DNA of 64,000 bases from Paenibacillus tyrphae (GTDB lineage: Bacteria; Bacillota; Bacilli; Paenibacillales; NBRC-103111). Below, one piece after another: positions 1 through 8,158 of this stretch (its first letter is position 1; each line of letters starts with the position of its first letter). A program made the translations under genes and the position numbers. Location of the stretch: the NCBI RefSeq assembly GCF_000722545.1, contig NZ_JNVM01000018.1:62001-126000 (forward strand). The letters are read 5' to 3'. The notes beneath the pieces were generated by a model. It was not told the origin of the DNA. It made no database searches and saw only the letters and a list, made by a program, of their open reading frames with translations.

Positions 1-266
1 AACGCTTCTTTGCCTGCCTCGTCGTATACCCTGATGAAGAAAGGCCTGGCAAGCTTGCGGTTAAGCATATACATATTGAAATCGACATTGTCCGTCGCTT
101 CATAGGTTTCGATCAAATCTTGAGCCACCAGGGTCATGTCTTCCCGGAGCTGCGCGTTCAGTCTCTCCGAGAAAATAAGGCCCATAATCAAAAAAGCGAC
201 AACTAACCCGAAGATGACCGCCGCCAAATACACGAGCACCATTCGCGTGTAGAGCGTCTTGATCAT
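1..266 (-). CDS. Sensor histidine kinase, N-terminal part only (cut by the window edge)
   Basis: The frame opens with ATG at 266 and runs off the left edge. The first 30 or so residues hold one hydrophobic membrane helix (LVYLAAVIFGLVVAFLIMGL), followed by a soluble stretch that looks like the start of an extracellular sensor domain. The ATG overlaps the stop of the response regulator upstream in the classic ATGA arrangement (stop 265-263), so the two are translationally coupled. No kinase motif is inside the window, so the kinase call rests on the membrane start and the coupling to an OmpR-type regulator. The ligand cannot be guessed. Confidence 0.75.
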   Translation of the reverse strand, partial: MIKTLYTRMVLVYLAAVIFGLVVAFLIMGLIFSERLNAQLREDMTLVAQDLIETYEATDNVDFNMYMLNRKLARPFFIRVYDEAGKEA

Positions 267-940
267 CCGTTCACCTCAAGCTTGTAGCCAAGCCCCCGGA
301 TGGTGCGGATGGAGAAGCTGTCCGTCTCGTCCGCAAACCGTTCTCGGAGCCGCTTAATATGAACGTCCACAGTACGGTCGTCCCCCTCGTAATCGTGTCC
401 CCAGATTTGTTCGATGAGCTGGTTCCTTGTAAAAATTTGATTCGGGTGGCTCGCCAGCTTGTAGAGCAGCTCGAATTCTTTGAGCGGAAGCGTTAGCTTC
501 TCGTCGCCTTTCAGAACCTCATGGCTTCTCTTGTTCAGCTCGATCCGGCCGAATTGCACGGTTTCCGACGCATGGATCCGGTATCGCTTCAGAAGCGACT
601 TCACCCGCACGACCAGCTCCAACGGATCGAACGGCTTGACTAAATAATCGTCCGTTCCCAGTTCGAAGCCCTTGACCTTGTCTCCTGTTTCGCCCTTGGC
701 GGTTACCATCAGCAGCGGAAGATCCGCCTGCTGCATCCGAATATGACGGCTCAGCTCCCAGCCGTCCATAAACGGCATCATAATGTCGAGGATGACCAGC
801 TCCACCCGGGTTTCCTGCAGCAGCTTCCAGGCGTCCTGCCCGTTCTCCGCCTCCAGCAGGCGGTAGCCCTCCTCGCGCAGACTGACTCGGATCAGCTCCC
901 GAATATGCCGGTCGTCATCCACGATCAATACGGTAATCAT
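263..940 (-). CDS. OmpR/PhoB-family response regulator
   Basis: This is a 225-residue two-domain regulator. The receiver domain comes first, with the acidic pair in VDDD, phosphoacceptor Asp52 in LDIMMP, and Lys in the VKPF motif. A winged-helix DNA-binding domain ending in TIRGLGYKLE follows. A longer frame upstream exists, but ATG 940 is chosen because GGGGGG lies 7 bases before it and MITVLIVDDD is the usual family start. Its partner is the kinase overlapping its stop codon. A sigma-A type promoter sits about 50 bases upstream. The target genes are unknown. Confidence 0.93.
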   Translation of the reverse strand: MITVLIVDDDRHIRELIRVSLREEGYRLLEAENGQDAWKLLQETRVELVILDIMMPFMDGWELSRHIRMQQADLPLLMVTAKGETGDKVKGFELGTDDYLVKPFDPLELVVRVKSLLKRYRIHASETVQFGRIELNKRSHEVLKGDEKLTLPLKEFELLYKLASHPNQIFTRNQLIEQIWGHDYEGDDRTVDVHIKRLRERFADETDSFSIRTIRGLGYKLEVNG

Positions 941-988
941 CAAAAGTCCCCCCAAAAACCGAAAAATCCGGTAAATCACAGTACCTTC

Positions 989-1018
989 ATGATAATGGAC
1001 TCGCAGGCCGTATTTCAA
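989..1018 (-). promoter_or_regulatory. Sigma-A-type promoter for the regulator/kinase pair
   Basis: On the minus strand the -35 is TTGAAA (1018-1013) and the -10 is TATCAT (994-989), with an 18-base spacer. Each hexamer matches consensus at 5 of 6 positions. It lies just upstream of the response regulator start at 940. Confidence 0.65.
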
Positions 1019-1083
1019 GTAAACCTGCTTCTAAATAAAACTTTACAAATTGGCGGGTCCAGCTAACGGATTTTGGGGATAGC

Positions 1084-1127
1084 AAAAAAAATCGTCCCTC
1101 CGGCCGCCAGGGACGGAGGAGGACGAT
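1084..1127 (-). terminator. Rho-independent terminator of prkA
   Basis: Downstream of the prkA stop the minus strand reads a stem with arms ATCGTCC and GGGACGAT (1127-1091), followed by a run of seven Ts (1090-1084). It ends the prkA transcript, so prkA is not co-transcribed with the response regulator. Confidence 0.8.
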
Positions 1128-1145
1128 CTTCAGGGTTAACGTGAT

Positions 1146-3041
1146 TTACCGGTTCAACAGGCTGCCGACATACCGCAGCAGCTCATTGGCCGAGGCGGTC
1201 GTATAGCCGTGTTCCTCGACAAGACGCTTGATGACTTCGTTGATCCGCTTTAACTGGTTTTCGTCGGGCGTTTTGGTAGACGTCGTAATTTTGACAATGT
1301 CCTTCAGATCGGCGAACAGCTTCTTCTCGATCGCTTCGCGCAGCCGCTCATGGCTGCTGTAGTCGAACCGCTTCCCTTTGCGCGAATAGGAGGACATCCG
1401 GATCAATATCTCCTCGCGGAACGCTTTCTTCGCATTTTCCGATATGCCGATCTGCTCTTCGATCGAACGCATCAGCCTCTCGTCCGGGTCCATCTCTTCA
1501 CCGGTCAGCGGGTCCTTGATTTTGGTCCAGTTGCAGTACGCCTCGATATTGTCGAGGTAGTTGTTGAACAGCGTCTTCGCCGATTCGTCGAACGAGTAGA
1601 CGAACGCTTTTTGCACCTCTTTCTTGGCCAGTTCGTCATACTCCTTGCGCGCGATGGAGATGAAGTTCAAGTACCGCTCCCGCTCCTCCTTCGTAATGGA
1701 TGGGTGCTGGTCCAGACCGTCCTTGAGTGCCCGCAGCACATCCAGCGCATTGATAAATTCCAGACCTTGCCGGATCAGCGCGCTGGAAATCCGGTTGATG
1801 ACATAGCGGGGATCGATTCCGCTCATGCCTTCCTCCAAATATTCGCTCTGCATCTCCTTCAAATCCGCTTCCTTATACCCTTCGACTTCTTCGCCGTCAT
1901 ACATGCGCATTTTTTTGACGAGATCCATCCCCTGCTTCTTGGATTCCTTCAACCGGGTCAAAATCGAGAAAATCGCTGCGGCCCTCAGTGAGTGAGGCGC
2001 AATGTGCACATGCTTCATGTCGCTTTGCTTAATCAGCTTGGCGTAAATTTTCTCTTCATCCGACACCTTCAAATTGTAAGGAATCGGCATAACGATCATC
2101 CGCGATTGGAGCGCCTCGTTCTTTTTATTGGCAATAAACGATTTATATTCGGATTCGTTCGTATGGGCGATAATGAGCTCGTCTGCCGAAATCAAAGCGA
2201 ACCGTCCGGCTTTAAAGTTGCCTTCCTGTGTGAGGGACAGCAGGTTCCACAAAAACTTCTCGTCGCATTTCAGCATTTCCTGAAACTCCATCAAACCCCG
2301 GTTGGCCTTATTCAGCTCTCCGTCGAAACGGTAAGCCCGCGGATCGGATTCCGAGCCGTATTCGGTAATCGTGGAGAAATCGATGCTCCCCGTCAGGTCG
2401 GCGATATCCTGCGATTTCGGATCGGACGGGCTGAACGTCCCGATGCCTACGCGGTTATCTTCGGACAGCAGCACGCGCTCCACCAGCACGTCTTCGATGC
2501 GTCCCCCATAATCATCCCGCAGCCGGATTTGGCAGGAGGGGCACAGGTTGCCCTCGATCTTTACGCCGAATTCCTGCTCGACCTCGCTTCTCAGCTCATG
2601 CGGAATTAAGTGCAAAGGCTCCTCATGCATCGGGCAGCCTTTGATCGCATGTACAGCACCCTGATCCGTACGCGAGAACTGCTCAAGTCCGCGCTTGAGT
2701 ATCGTGACAATGGTCGACTTCCCGCCGCTGACCGGCCCCATCAAAAGCAAGATCCGCTTGCGGACGTCCAACCGACGCGCCGCCGAATGGAAATATTCTT
2801 CCACCAGCTTCTCAATCGCAGAATCGAGCCCGAAAATCTCTTTTTCGAAAAAGTTATACTTTCGACGCCCATTTTCCTCCAGGATGCCGTGGGAGGCAAT
2901 CATTTCGTACACCCGTGCATGCGCCGTCATAGCCAAATGCGGATGCCGGCGGAGCATCTCGATGTACTCGGCGAAGGTTCCGGTCCAGGCCAGCCTTTCG
3001 GTTTCCGTGCGATAGTTGGCGATTTTCTTGAATATATTCAT
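1146..3041 (-). CDS. prkA: PrkA family serine protein kinase / AAA+ protein
   Basis: The 631-residue length is the full family length. The N-terminal PrkA AAA domain has a P-loop at residues 102-110 (GPVSGGKST). A zinc-like CPSC pair follows at CPSCQIRL, and the C-terminal part corresponds to the so-called kinase domain (LTGEEMDPDERLMRSIEEQIGI). In Bacillus subtilis PrkA affects sporulation, and biochemical work describes ATP-dependent protease activity, so the kinase label is historical. The start is well set by AGGAGG eight bases before ATG 3041. It is monocistronic, with a terminator behind it. yhbH, which often follows prkA in Bacillus, is not adjacent here. A tandem hairpin repeat occupies its 5-prime leader region. 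Confidence 0.95.
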   Translation of the reverse strand: MNIFKKIANYRTETERLAWTGTFAEYIEMLRRHPHLAMTAHARVYEMIASHGILEENGRRKYNFFEKEIFGLDSAIEKLVEEYFHSAARRLDVRKRILLLMGPVSGGKSTIVTILKRGLEQFSRTDQGAVHAIKGCPMHEEPLHLIPHELRSEVEQEFGVKIEGNLCPSCQIRLRDDYGGRIEDVLVERVLLSEDNRVGIGTFSPSDPKSQDIADLTGSIDFSTITEYGSESDPRAYRFDGELNKANRGLMEFQEMLKCDEKFLWNLLSLTQEGNFKAGRFALISADELIIAHTNESEYKSFIANKKNEALQSRMIVMPIPYNLKVSDEEKIYAKLIKQSDMKHVHIAPHSLRAAAIFSILTRLKESKKQGMDLVKKMRMYDGEEVEGYKEADLKEMQSEYLEEGMSGIDPRYVINRISSALIRQGLEFINALDVLRALKDGLDQHPSITKEERERYLNFISIARKEYDELAKKEVQKAFVYSFDESAKTLFNNYLDNIEAYCNWTKIKDPLTGEEMDPDERLMRSIEEQIGISENAKKAFREEILIRMSSYSRKGKRFDYSSHERLREAIEKKLFADLKDIVKITTSTKTPDENQLKRINEVIKRLVEEHGYTTASANELLRYVGSLLNR

Positions 3042-3059
3042 GATCTTGACCTCCTACGA

Positions 3060-3162
3060 GTTTTGCTTTAGCAAAACTGGCTTCGAAAGGATACGCTTAT
3101 GGGTTTTGCACTAAGCAAAACCGGCTTCGAAAGGATACGCGCTTCGAAACGATGCGTAACGC
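3060..3162. repeat. Tandem hairpin repeat (two full copies and a partial third) in the prkA leader
   Basis: Copy 1 (3060-3096) is the inverted repeat GTTTTGC-TTTA-GCAAAAC followed by TGGCTTCGAAAGGATACGC. Copy 2 (3103-3140) is GTTTTGC-ACTAA-GCAAAAC followed by CGGCTTCGAAAGGATACGC. A partial third copy starts at 3141 with GCTTCGAAACGATGCG. The unit is about 43 bp. It lies between the prkA start and any upstream promoter, so it would be transcribed as a structured leader. Confidence 0.8.
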
Positions 3163-3388
3163 CGATAGCCGCCGCTTCCGGGCTTCGGCCCCGGCTTCTT
3201 CTTCGGATTTGAAGTGTAATAAATACCTATGCAGAAAGCAAAGGGAAGTTGACCGAAAATTTCTGACAAAATCGGAAAAGAAGCGCGTAGGCTTGCCCGG
3301 ACGGAAAGACGAAAGGAAGGGCGAAACGGTGGGAATTTTTAAGCGCGGCGGAGGCGCATACCGGGGCGTGGGAATATCCGGGGAGCCG

Positions 3389-3952
3389 TTACGGGCGCCC
3401 CTCGACTTGGAGGCGCCGGACGGCTTCTTTTCGCGCCCGATGCAGTCTTGTTTTGATCGTCGTGAGCGGGAGCTTTAAATAGGAGGCGATTTCGCCGGGC
3501 TTCAGTTCGTATTTTGCCTTAAGCAGCAGCACATCCCGAAACGGCAAAGGCATCTCCAGAATTTTCCCGAACATTTCGCGGCTATCCTCACGCCTCAAAT
3601 ACTCCTCCTCCGCGGACGTATGGGCCTTCTCCGTCTCGATCCTGTCCATAACCGTAACTTTGCGAAAATAGGAGCTTCTCCGATAATCGAACACGGTATT
3701 GCGGGTGATCGTGAGCAGCCATGCCCGGACGGAGCCGTCGCCCCGAAACGAAGCGATTCGGCGGTAAGCCTTCAAAAACACATCCTGGGTAATATCGTCG
3801 GCCACATCGTGTTTACGTGTTAATCCGTAGGCATAACTCCATACCTCGCGGCGGTGTTGTTCCATCCATGATCTAAAAAGAGCCTCATCCTTGGAGGACG
3901 GGCGATTTTCCAAGTTACGACAATTGCTGGTTTGTTCTAATTTTTGCGGCAT
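3389..3952 (-). CDS. ECF (sigma-70 family) RNA polymerase sigma factor
   Basis: This is a 187-residue protein with the ECF layout. Region 2 spans about residues 37-93 and includes the conserved DDITQDVFLKAYR helix. Region 4 spans about residues 125-175 with the helix-turn-helix LKPGEIASYLKLPLTTIKTRLHRAR. A TTG at 3976 would extend it by 8 residues, but the GGAGGAGG ribosome site lies inside that extension, so ATG 3952 is preferred. No anti-sigma membrane protein sits next to it, and the following 350 bases hold only the prkA leader repeats. The DNA upstream carries phased TTAA-type repeats like those ahead of the VanR-like gene, which hints at control by that two-component system (inference). 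Confidence 0.9.
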   Translation of the reverse strand: MPQKLEQTSNCRNLENRPSSKDEALFRSWMEQHRREVWSYAYGLTRKHDVADDITQDVFLKAYRRIASFRGDGSVRAWLLTITRNTVFDYRRSSYFRKVTVMDRIETEKAHTSAEEEYLRREDSREMFGKILEMPLPFRDVLLLKAKYELKPGEIASYLKLPLTTIKTRLHRARKEAVRRLQVEGRP

Positions 3953-4022
3953 CTCTATCCAAGCCTCCTCCGACAAACGAGCGCTTCCGGAGCGCTTTTT
4001 TTCTTTATTATGAACTCCATTA

Positions 4023-4061
4023 CTTAACGATGAACTAAGAAAAGTTAACGAAATTCTTAAG
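4023..4061. promoter_or_regulatory. Phased TTAA-type repeats upstream of the ECF sigma gene
   Basis: The plus strand has CTTAAC (4023), ACTAAG (4034), GTTAAC (4044) and CTTAAG (4056), at intervals of 11, 10 and 12 bases. OmpR/PhoB-family regulators bind direct repeats with roughly 11-bp spacing. A near-identical set lies ahead of the VanR-like regulator at 6151-6188. Confidence 0.5.
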
Positions 4062-4079
4062 ATTTTCTATATAAAGACG

Positions 4080-4116
4080 AAAAAAAACGCGCCAACCCCT
4101 GCAGGTTCGACACGTT
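4080..4116 (-). terminator. Rho-independent terminator of the VanRS-like operon
   Basis: On the minus strand a stem with arms AACGTGTCGAACC and GGTTGGCGCGTT (one bulge and G-U pairs) is followed by eight Ts (4087-4080). It lies 15 bases after the kinase stop. Confidence 0.75.
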
Positions 4117-4130
4117 TCATGTACAATTTC

Positions 4131-5237
4131 TTAAGAATTGGCCTTCTCCCCCAGGACATTCAGGCGCACCGTAAAGACGGTTCGCTCCTCGTCGCTGGAT
4201 GCGACAATGGTTCCTCCGTGCAGCTCGACGATGCTTTTGGCGATGGCCAAGCCGATGCCGGAACCCCCGGTATGCGTCGCGCGGGATTTCTCCACGCGGT
4301 AAAACCGTTCGAAAATATGAGGCAGATCGGTTTGCGGGATCGTTTCGCCGTAATTGATGATCTGGATCACAGCTTCGTTCCCTTCCTTGAAGCCCAGCAC
4401 CTCAAGATATTTCCCTTCACTGCCGTACTTGATCGCATTGGAGATTAAATTCTCGAATACCCGCCGGAGCTTATTGCCGTCGGCCATGACCAGCAGCTGC
4501 GGCTCGAAAAAGGTCATATGCTGCTCGATCCCGGCCTCCTGAAGCTGCAGCCGGAACTGCGCGAAAAGCTGGCGCATCATTTCGACCAGATTGATCGGAG
4601 CCTTCTGGATCGTCGCCCCCGTAATATTGCTTAAGCGGGTATATTCGAATAGATCCTGAATTAATTGAAACATCCGCTGCGATTCCTCGTATGCCATGTT
4701 GACATAATAACGCAGCTCCACTTCGTCCCGATAACGGTCCTGCTCGATCAAACCGAGATATCCGGTAATCGAAGTGAGCGGAGTCCGCAGATCGTGGGAA
4801 ACGTTCGTAATCAGTTCGTTCTTGGTGGACTCGGCCCGCCGTTCCTCGTCGATCGACGTCTTGAGCCGCTCGACGACCTGGTTGATGTTCCCGGCCAACT
4901 GGCCCAGCTCGCCGATGGACTGCACAGGCACCTTATGATCGAAGTCGCCGTCGGCGATCCGCTGTACGTCCTCGATAATATGGATCAGGTATCTGTGGTA
5001 GCGGGCGTCTTTTTCCCGTTTGAAAAAATATATGGCCGACAGCATAAACAAAGGCAACGCTGTAAGATAGTAAATATCGGGGTAACCGATATAATAATTT
5101 ATCCAAATAAACAGCGAATTTAAAGACAGCTTGGAAAAATAAATCGACTTGGCGATCGTCGAAATGACCGCCAGCACGACCGCAGTCGTTAATACGCTCC
5201 AGAAGAGCGGCACCGCGACTCTCCAGTTAGTTCTCAA
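4131..5237 (-). CDS. VanS-like sensor histidine kinase
   Basis: This 368-residue membrane kinase has two membrane helices (about residues 11-30 and 46-71) with only a short external loop, a HAMP-like linker (about 80-130), and a HisKA domain with phospho-acceptor His148 in NVSHDLRTPLTSI. The HATPase domain carries the N box (NLISNAIKYG) and G box (GGSGIGLAIAK). The short loop suggests sensing within or near the membrane. The start is TTG 5237, preceded by GGGGTAGG, and overlaps the regulator gene by 11 bases. It is followed by a terminator. Confidence 0.93.
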   Translation of the reverse strand: MRTNWRVAVPLFWSVLTTAVVLAVISTIAKSIYFSKLSLNSLFIWINYYIGYPDIYYLTALPLFMLSAIYFFKREKDARYHRYLIHIIEDVQRIADGDFDHKVPVQSIGELGQLAGNINQVVERLKTSIDEERRAESTKNELITNVSHDLRTPLTSITGYLGLIEQDRYRDEVELRYYVNMAYEESQRMFQLIQDLFEYTRLSNITGATIQKAPINLVEMMRQLFAQFRLQLQEAGIEQHMTFFEPQLLVMADGNKLRRVFENLISNAIKYGSEGKYLEVLGFKEGNEAVIQIINYGETIPQTDLPHIFERFYRVEKSRATHTGGSGIGLAIAKSIVELHGGTIVASSDEERTVFTVRLNVLGEKANS

Positions 5238-5922
5238 TTTTGTAGCCTACCCCCCACACCGTGTGAATCAGCTTTTCTCCCGCCATTTCCTTCTCCAGCT
5301 TCTCGCGCAGCCGGCTGATATGCACCGTGACGGAGTTGTTCGCCTCAAAATATTTTTCTTTCCAGATCAGCTCGAAAATTTCCTCCGATCCGAAAACCCG
5401 GCCCGGGTGGCTGGCAAGCAAAAATAAAATGCCAAATTCGATCGGCGTCAGCTTGATCGGGCGCTCGTCAATCGTAACGGCATGGTTGCGTTTATCGATT
5501 TGCATCGATTTGATCTTGATGATCCCCTCCGCATCCGGCTGAGCTGTCTGCGCGCTGAAATACGACCGCCGCAGCAGCGACTTGACCCTTGCTACCAGCT
5601 CCAGCGGGTTAAAGGGCTTGCCCATATAATCGTCGGCCCCCGTCATCAGGCCTAAAATTTTGTCCATATCCTCGTCCTTGGCGCTTAGCATCAGGATCGG
5701 CGTCGTCTTGTCCTCGCGGATTTTGCGGCACACCTCCATGCCGTCCAATTCGGGCATCATCACGTCCAAAATGACCAGATGGACGGTCTCCTCCTCGATC
5801 CGTCTTATGGCGTCGATTCCATTATGTTCCTTAATCACCTCGTAGCCTTCATTTTTCAAATAAATTTCAAGCAAATTCGCGATTTTGTGATCGTCGTCGA
5901 CGATGAGGATGCGTTTGTTCAT
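5227..5922 (-). CDS. VanR-like OmpR-family response regulator
   Basis: The protein has 231 residues. The receiver domain carries DDD at 9-11, phosphoacceptor Asp53 (ILDVMMPELDG) and the conserved Lys in GKPFNP. A winged-helix domain ends in HTVWGVGYKIE. It overlaps and is coupled to the VanS-like kinase. VanRS-like pairs respond to cell-wall stress or antibiotics in several Bacillota, but no van resistance genes are here. Phased repeats 230-270 bases upstream look like an autoregulatory site. Confidence 0.94.
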   Translation of the reverse strand: MNKRILIVDDDHKIANLLEIYLKNEGYEVIKEHNGIDAIRRIEEETVHLVILDVMMPELDGMEVCRKIREDKTTPILMLSAKDEDMDKILGLMTGADDYMGKPFNPLELVARVKSLLRRSYFSAQTAQPDAEGIIKIKSMQIDKRNHAVTIDERPIKLTPIEFGILFLLASHPGRVFGSEEIFELIWKEKYFEANNSVTVHISRLREKLEKEMAGEKLIHTVWGVGYKIEN

Positions 5923-6150
5923 TCAATTCTACCTTCCTTAACCGGTTAGTTTAACGGCAGATTACCACGTTCCGGGAAGGAAATCAACGACTCGGCTTTT
6001 CTCGATGCCGTACAACCATACGGATGTCTTCCTTCATCATGCTGCGGACATATCGCTTCCCCTCCCCTTTTCTGGCGGCAATAACCTGATCGTCCCCGTC
6101 ACGGTTAACGATTCCTAGCAAAGTGCGCTTCCTTACTTTACCGCCTGTTC

Positions 6151-6188
6151 GTTAACCGAAAGCTAAGTAAAGCTTACGAAAAGGTTAC
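6151..6188. promoter_or_regulatory. Phased direct repeats upstream of the VanR-like gene (putative response-regulator site)
   Basis: The plus strand has GTTAAC (6151), GCTAAG (6162), GCTTAC (6172) and GGTTAC (6183), at intervals of 11, 10 and 11 bases. The regular helical spacing is typical of OmpR-family sites. The repeats lie between the divergent VanR-like and HutD-like genes and could affect both. Confidence 0.55.
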
Positions 6189-6224
6189 GCTTCCTTGCTA
6201 AAATCTAACAATACCGGACAAGCC

Positions 6225-6253
6225 TTGATTCCTGAATCGTCCCGTTGTATGTT
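6225..6253 (+). promoter_or_regulatory. Promoter for the HutD/Ves-like gene
   Basis: The -35 is TTGATT (6225-6230) and the -10 is TATGTT (6248-6253), with a 17-base spacer. It sits about 25 bases before the first possible start codon and immediately downstream of the phased repeats. Confidence 0.5.
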
Positions 6254-6276
6254 CATCCTAAGAACAAGAAAGCGAT

Positions 6277-6924
6277 GTGATCGATTCGATGGGTTTTTCG
6301 GTCAAAATGATTCGGCAAGAGGATCAAAAAACGGCGAGCTGGTCGGGAGGAGCCACGACGCAAATGGCGATCTATCCGGAAGACGCGTCATATGAGCAGC
6401 GGAATTTCGACTGGCGAATCAGCAGGGCGGCGATTCATGCGGAGGAGTCCGTCTTCACGAGTCTGCCCGGCTACCGGAGATTGCTGATGGCAACGCAAGG
6501 CGAATTTGTGCTGGAGCACGAGCAGCAGCATACGGCCGTGCTGAAGCCTTTTGATCAAGACCGCTTTGACGGGGCTTGGACGACCCGATGTCGGGGAAAG
6601 GGGAACGACCTCAACGTGATGCTGGGGCCCGGCTACTCGGCCGACATGCTGCCTGTTCTGGTCCGCGATTGTTATAGAGAGGATGTGCAGCGTTCGGGGC
6701 CGGCTGCGGATACGGTGAGCTACGAATGCATACATCCGGTTGACGGGGATGTGGAATTTTCATCGGGCAGCGATTTGTCCGTTGTGCTGCGTCAAGGAGA
6801 CTTGCTCATTTATAAAATCAACGGATGGCCGGAGAAGCCGATAGTGTTCCGCTATGCGAAGGCTGGGGCTCCAGTTCATGTGGTACGCATCACTATCTGT
6901 CAAGAAGCGGGCGGATCAAAATAA
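6277..6924 (+). CDS. HutD/Ves family protein (cupin fold)
   Basis: The 215-residue protein shows family signatures: WSGGATTQMAIYPEDASYEQRNFDWRIS split over residues 25-52, FTSLPGYRRLLMATQGEF, and LKPFDQDRFDG. HutD/Ves proteins are small double-stranded beta-barrels. HutD is linked to regulation of histidine use and Ves to stress in E. coli, and the biochemical role is not settled. No hut genes are nearby. The start is ambiguous between GTG 6277 and ATG 6289 (the latter gives MGFSVKMIRQED, closer to usual family starts); both have weak ribosome sites. Confidence 0.85.
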   Translation: MIDSMGFSVKMIRQEDQKTASWSGGATTQMAIYPEDASYEQRNFDWRISRAAIHAEESVFTSLPGYRRLLMATQGEFVLEHEQQHTAVLKPFDQDRFDGAWTTRCRGKGNDLNVMLGPGYSADMLPVLVRDCYREDVQRSGPAADTVSYECIHPVDGDVEFSSGSDLSVVLRQGDLLIYKINGWPEKPIVFRYAKAGAPVHVVRITICQEAGGSK

Positions 6925-6930
6925 AAAACG

Positions 6931-6959
6931 ACGGGGGCCCTTGTAAACAAGGACCTCCG
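6931..6959 (-). terminator. Terminator of the lactonase gene
   Basis: The minus strand has stem arms GGAGGTCCTTG and CAAGGGCCCCC with a TTTA loop, followed by a T-rich tract (TTTTTTATTTT) that reaches the end of the convergent HutD-like gene. Confidence 0.75.
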
Positions 6960-6966
6960 CCATAAA

Positions 6967-8046
6967 CTAACCGATTGCCGCAAACTTGATGCACACGGGC
7001 TTGGACACATCCAGTCTGTCCCCCGTAGGAAGAAGCTTCCCGGTTGCCGAGTCCCGCGCGAACGTCACGATTTGATTCGAATCCCGGTTGGCTACGAGCA
7101 GGAAGCGTCCGTCCGGCGAAAGCGCGAAGTTCCGCGGATGTCCTCCAAGCGTCGAAGCATGCTCGACGAGCGTGAGTTTGCCGGTCGAGGAGTCGATGGC
7201 ATACACCGCGATGCTGTCATATCCGCGATTGGAGCCGTACAGAAATTTGCCGTCCGGCGAGATGTGAATATCGGCGCACGCATTATCCCCTTCATATGAA
7301 GCAGGCAGCGTCGAGACGGTTTGTATTTCGCCAAGCTTACCGTTCTCCGGATCGTAGGAGAATGCCGTGATCGTTGAACTCAGCTCGTTGATAACATAGC
7401 CGTAAGGCAGTGACGGATGAAAAACAAAGTGCCGCGGTCCCGACCCGGGCGCTACCCGAACTTCGTCATGAGGAAGCAGTTGTCCGGCAGCGACGTCGAG
7501 TTTGTAAGTAAAGACGCGATCCAGCCCCAGATCGCAGACGACGGCGTAGCGGTTGGAACGGTCGACGAATACGGAATGCGCGCGCGCCTGATTTTGCACG
7601 GGCAGGACGCTGGAGCCTTCGTGCCGGCGGATGTCCGCGGTCTTGCCTATGCGTCCGTCCTCCAGCAGCGGGGACAGCCCGATCATGCCGCCGTGGTAGC
7701 TTGCGACCATGATGTATGTATGGGTGCGGTCCAAAGTAATATGACACGTCGTCGCCGGCACCGTCAGTTCTTTGCCGAGCAGCGACAGCTTGCCGGTTTC
7801 GGGATCGAATCCGTATACCGCGGCAGCCCCGCAGCGCTTGCCTTCGGAATCGGTTCCTTCCGTTATGGCATATAGCTTCAAGCCTTCAACATTCACATCC
7901 AGAAACGTCGGATTCTGCAGCCCGGCCGTTTGATCGGTCAGCTCGAGACTTCCGGTATCGGGATCGAACCTGCAGGCGTACAAGCCCGGGTCGGCTGCAT
8001 CCGCATACGATCCCAAAAAAGCGAAGATCTTCTTCTTGCTCTCCAT
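6967..8046 (-). CDS. Lactonase family beta-propeller protein (6-phosphogluconolactonase-like)
   Basis: The 359-residue cytoplasmic protein consists of seven propeller-blade repeats. Recurrent blade signatures are TGKLSLLG, HFVFHPSLPYGYVINE, DIHISPDGKFLYGSNRGYDSIAVY and NFALSPDGRFLLVANRDSNQIVTF. This is the bacterial lactonase/Pgl family (PF10282), which hydrolyses 6-phosphogluconolactone or related lactones in the oxidative pentose-phosphate route. No other pentose-phosphate gene is next to it. It starts at ATG 8046 after AGAGAGGTG and ends at its own terminator. Confidence 0.88.
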   Translation of the reverse strand: MESKKKIFAFLGSYADAADPGLYACRFDPDTGSLELTDQTAGLQNPTFLDVNVEGLKLYAITEGTDSEGKRCGAAAVYGFDPETGKLSLLGKELTVPATTCHITLDRTHTYIMVASYHGGMIGLSPLLEDGRIGKTADIRRHEGSSVLPVQNQARAHSVFVDRSNRYAVVCDLGLDRVFTYKLDVAAGQLLPHDEVRVAPGSGPRHFVFHPSLPYGYVINELSSTITAFSYDPENGKLGEIQTVSTLPASYEGDNACADIHISPDGKFLYGSNRGYDSIAVYAIDSSTGKLTLVEHASTLGGHPRNFALSPDGRFLLVANRDSNQIVTFARDSATGKLLPTGDRLDVSKPVCIKFAAIG

Positions 8047-8130
8047 TCAAACACCTCTCTATCTCATTCATGTCCTATAGGCATTATCGCAAATCCGCCG
8101 GCCTCAGGCAACCGGGCCACATGTTAAAAG

Positions 8131-8152
8131 GGACCTCCCGTAAGGAAGGCCT
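8131..8152 (-). terminator. Distal copy of the deoC terminator hairpin
   Basis: The minus strand reads AGGCCTTCC-TTAC-GGGAGGTCC and then CTTTT. It is a diverged duplicate of the hairpin at 8368-8394, on the other side of the MITE-like element. Confidence 0.6.
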
Positions 8153-8158
8153 GAGTTT

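Noticed and set aside
3152..3478. 108-codon frame upstream of the ECF sigma gene
   Set aside because: It overlaps the prkA leader repeats and the sigma gene, has no ribosome site, and its Arg/Lys-rich product has no recognisable features.
4131..5922. VanRS-like pair read as a vancomycin-resistance locus
   Set aside because: No vanH, vanA/B-type ligase, vanX or vanY gene is nearby; only the regulators are similar.
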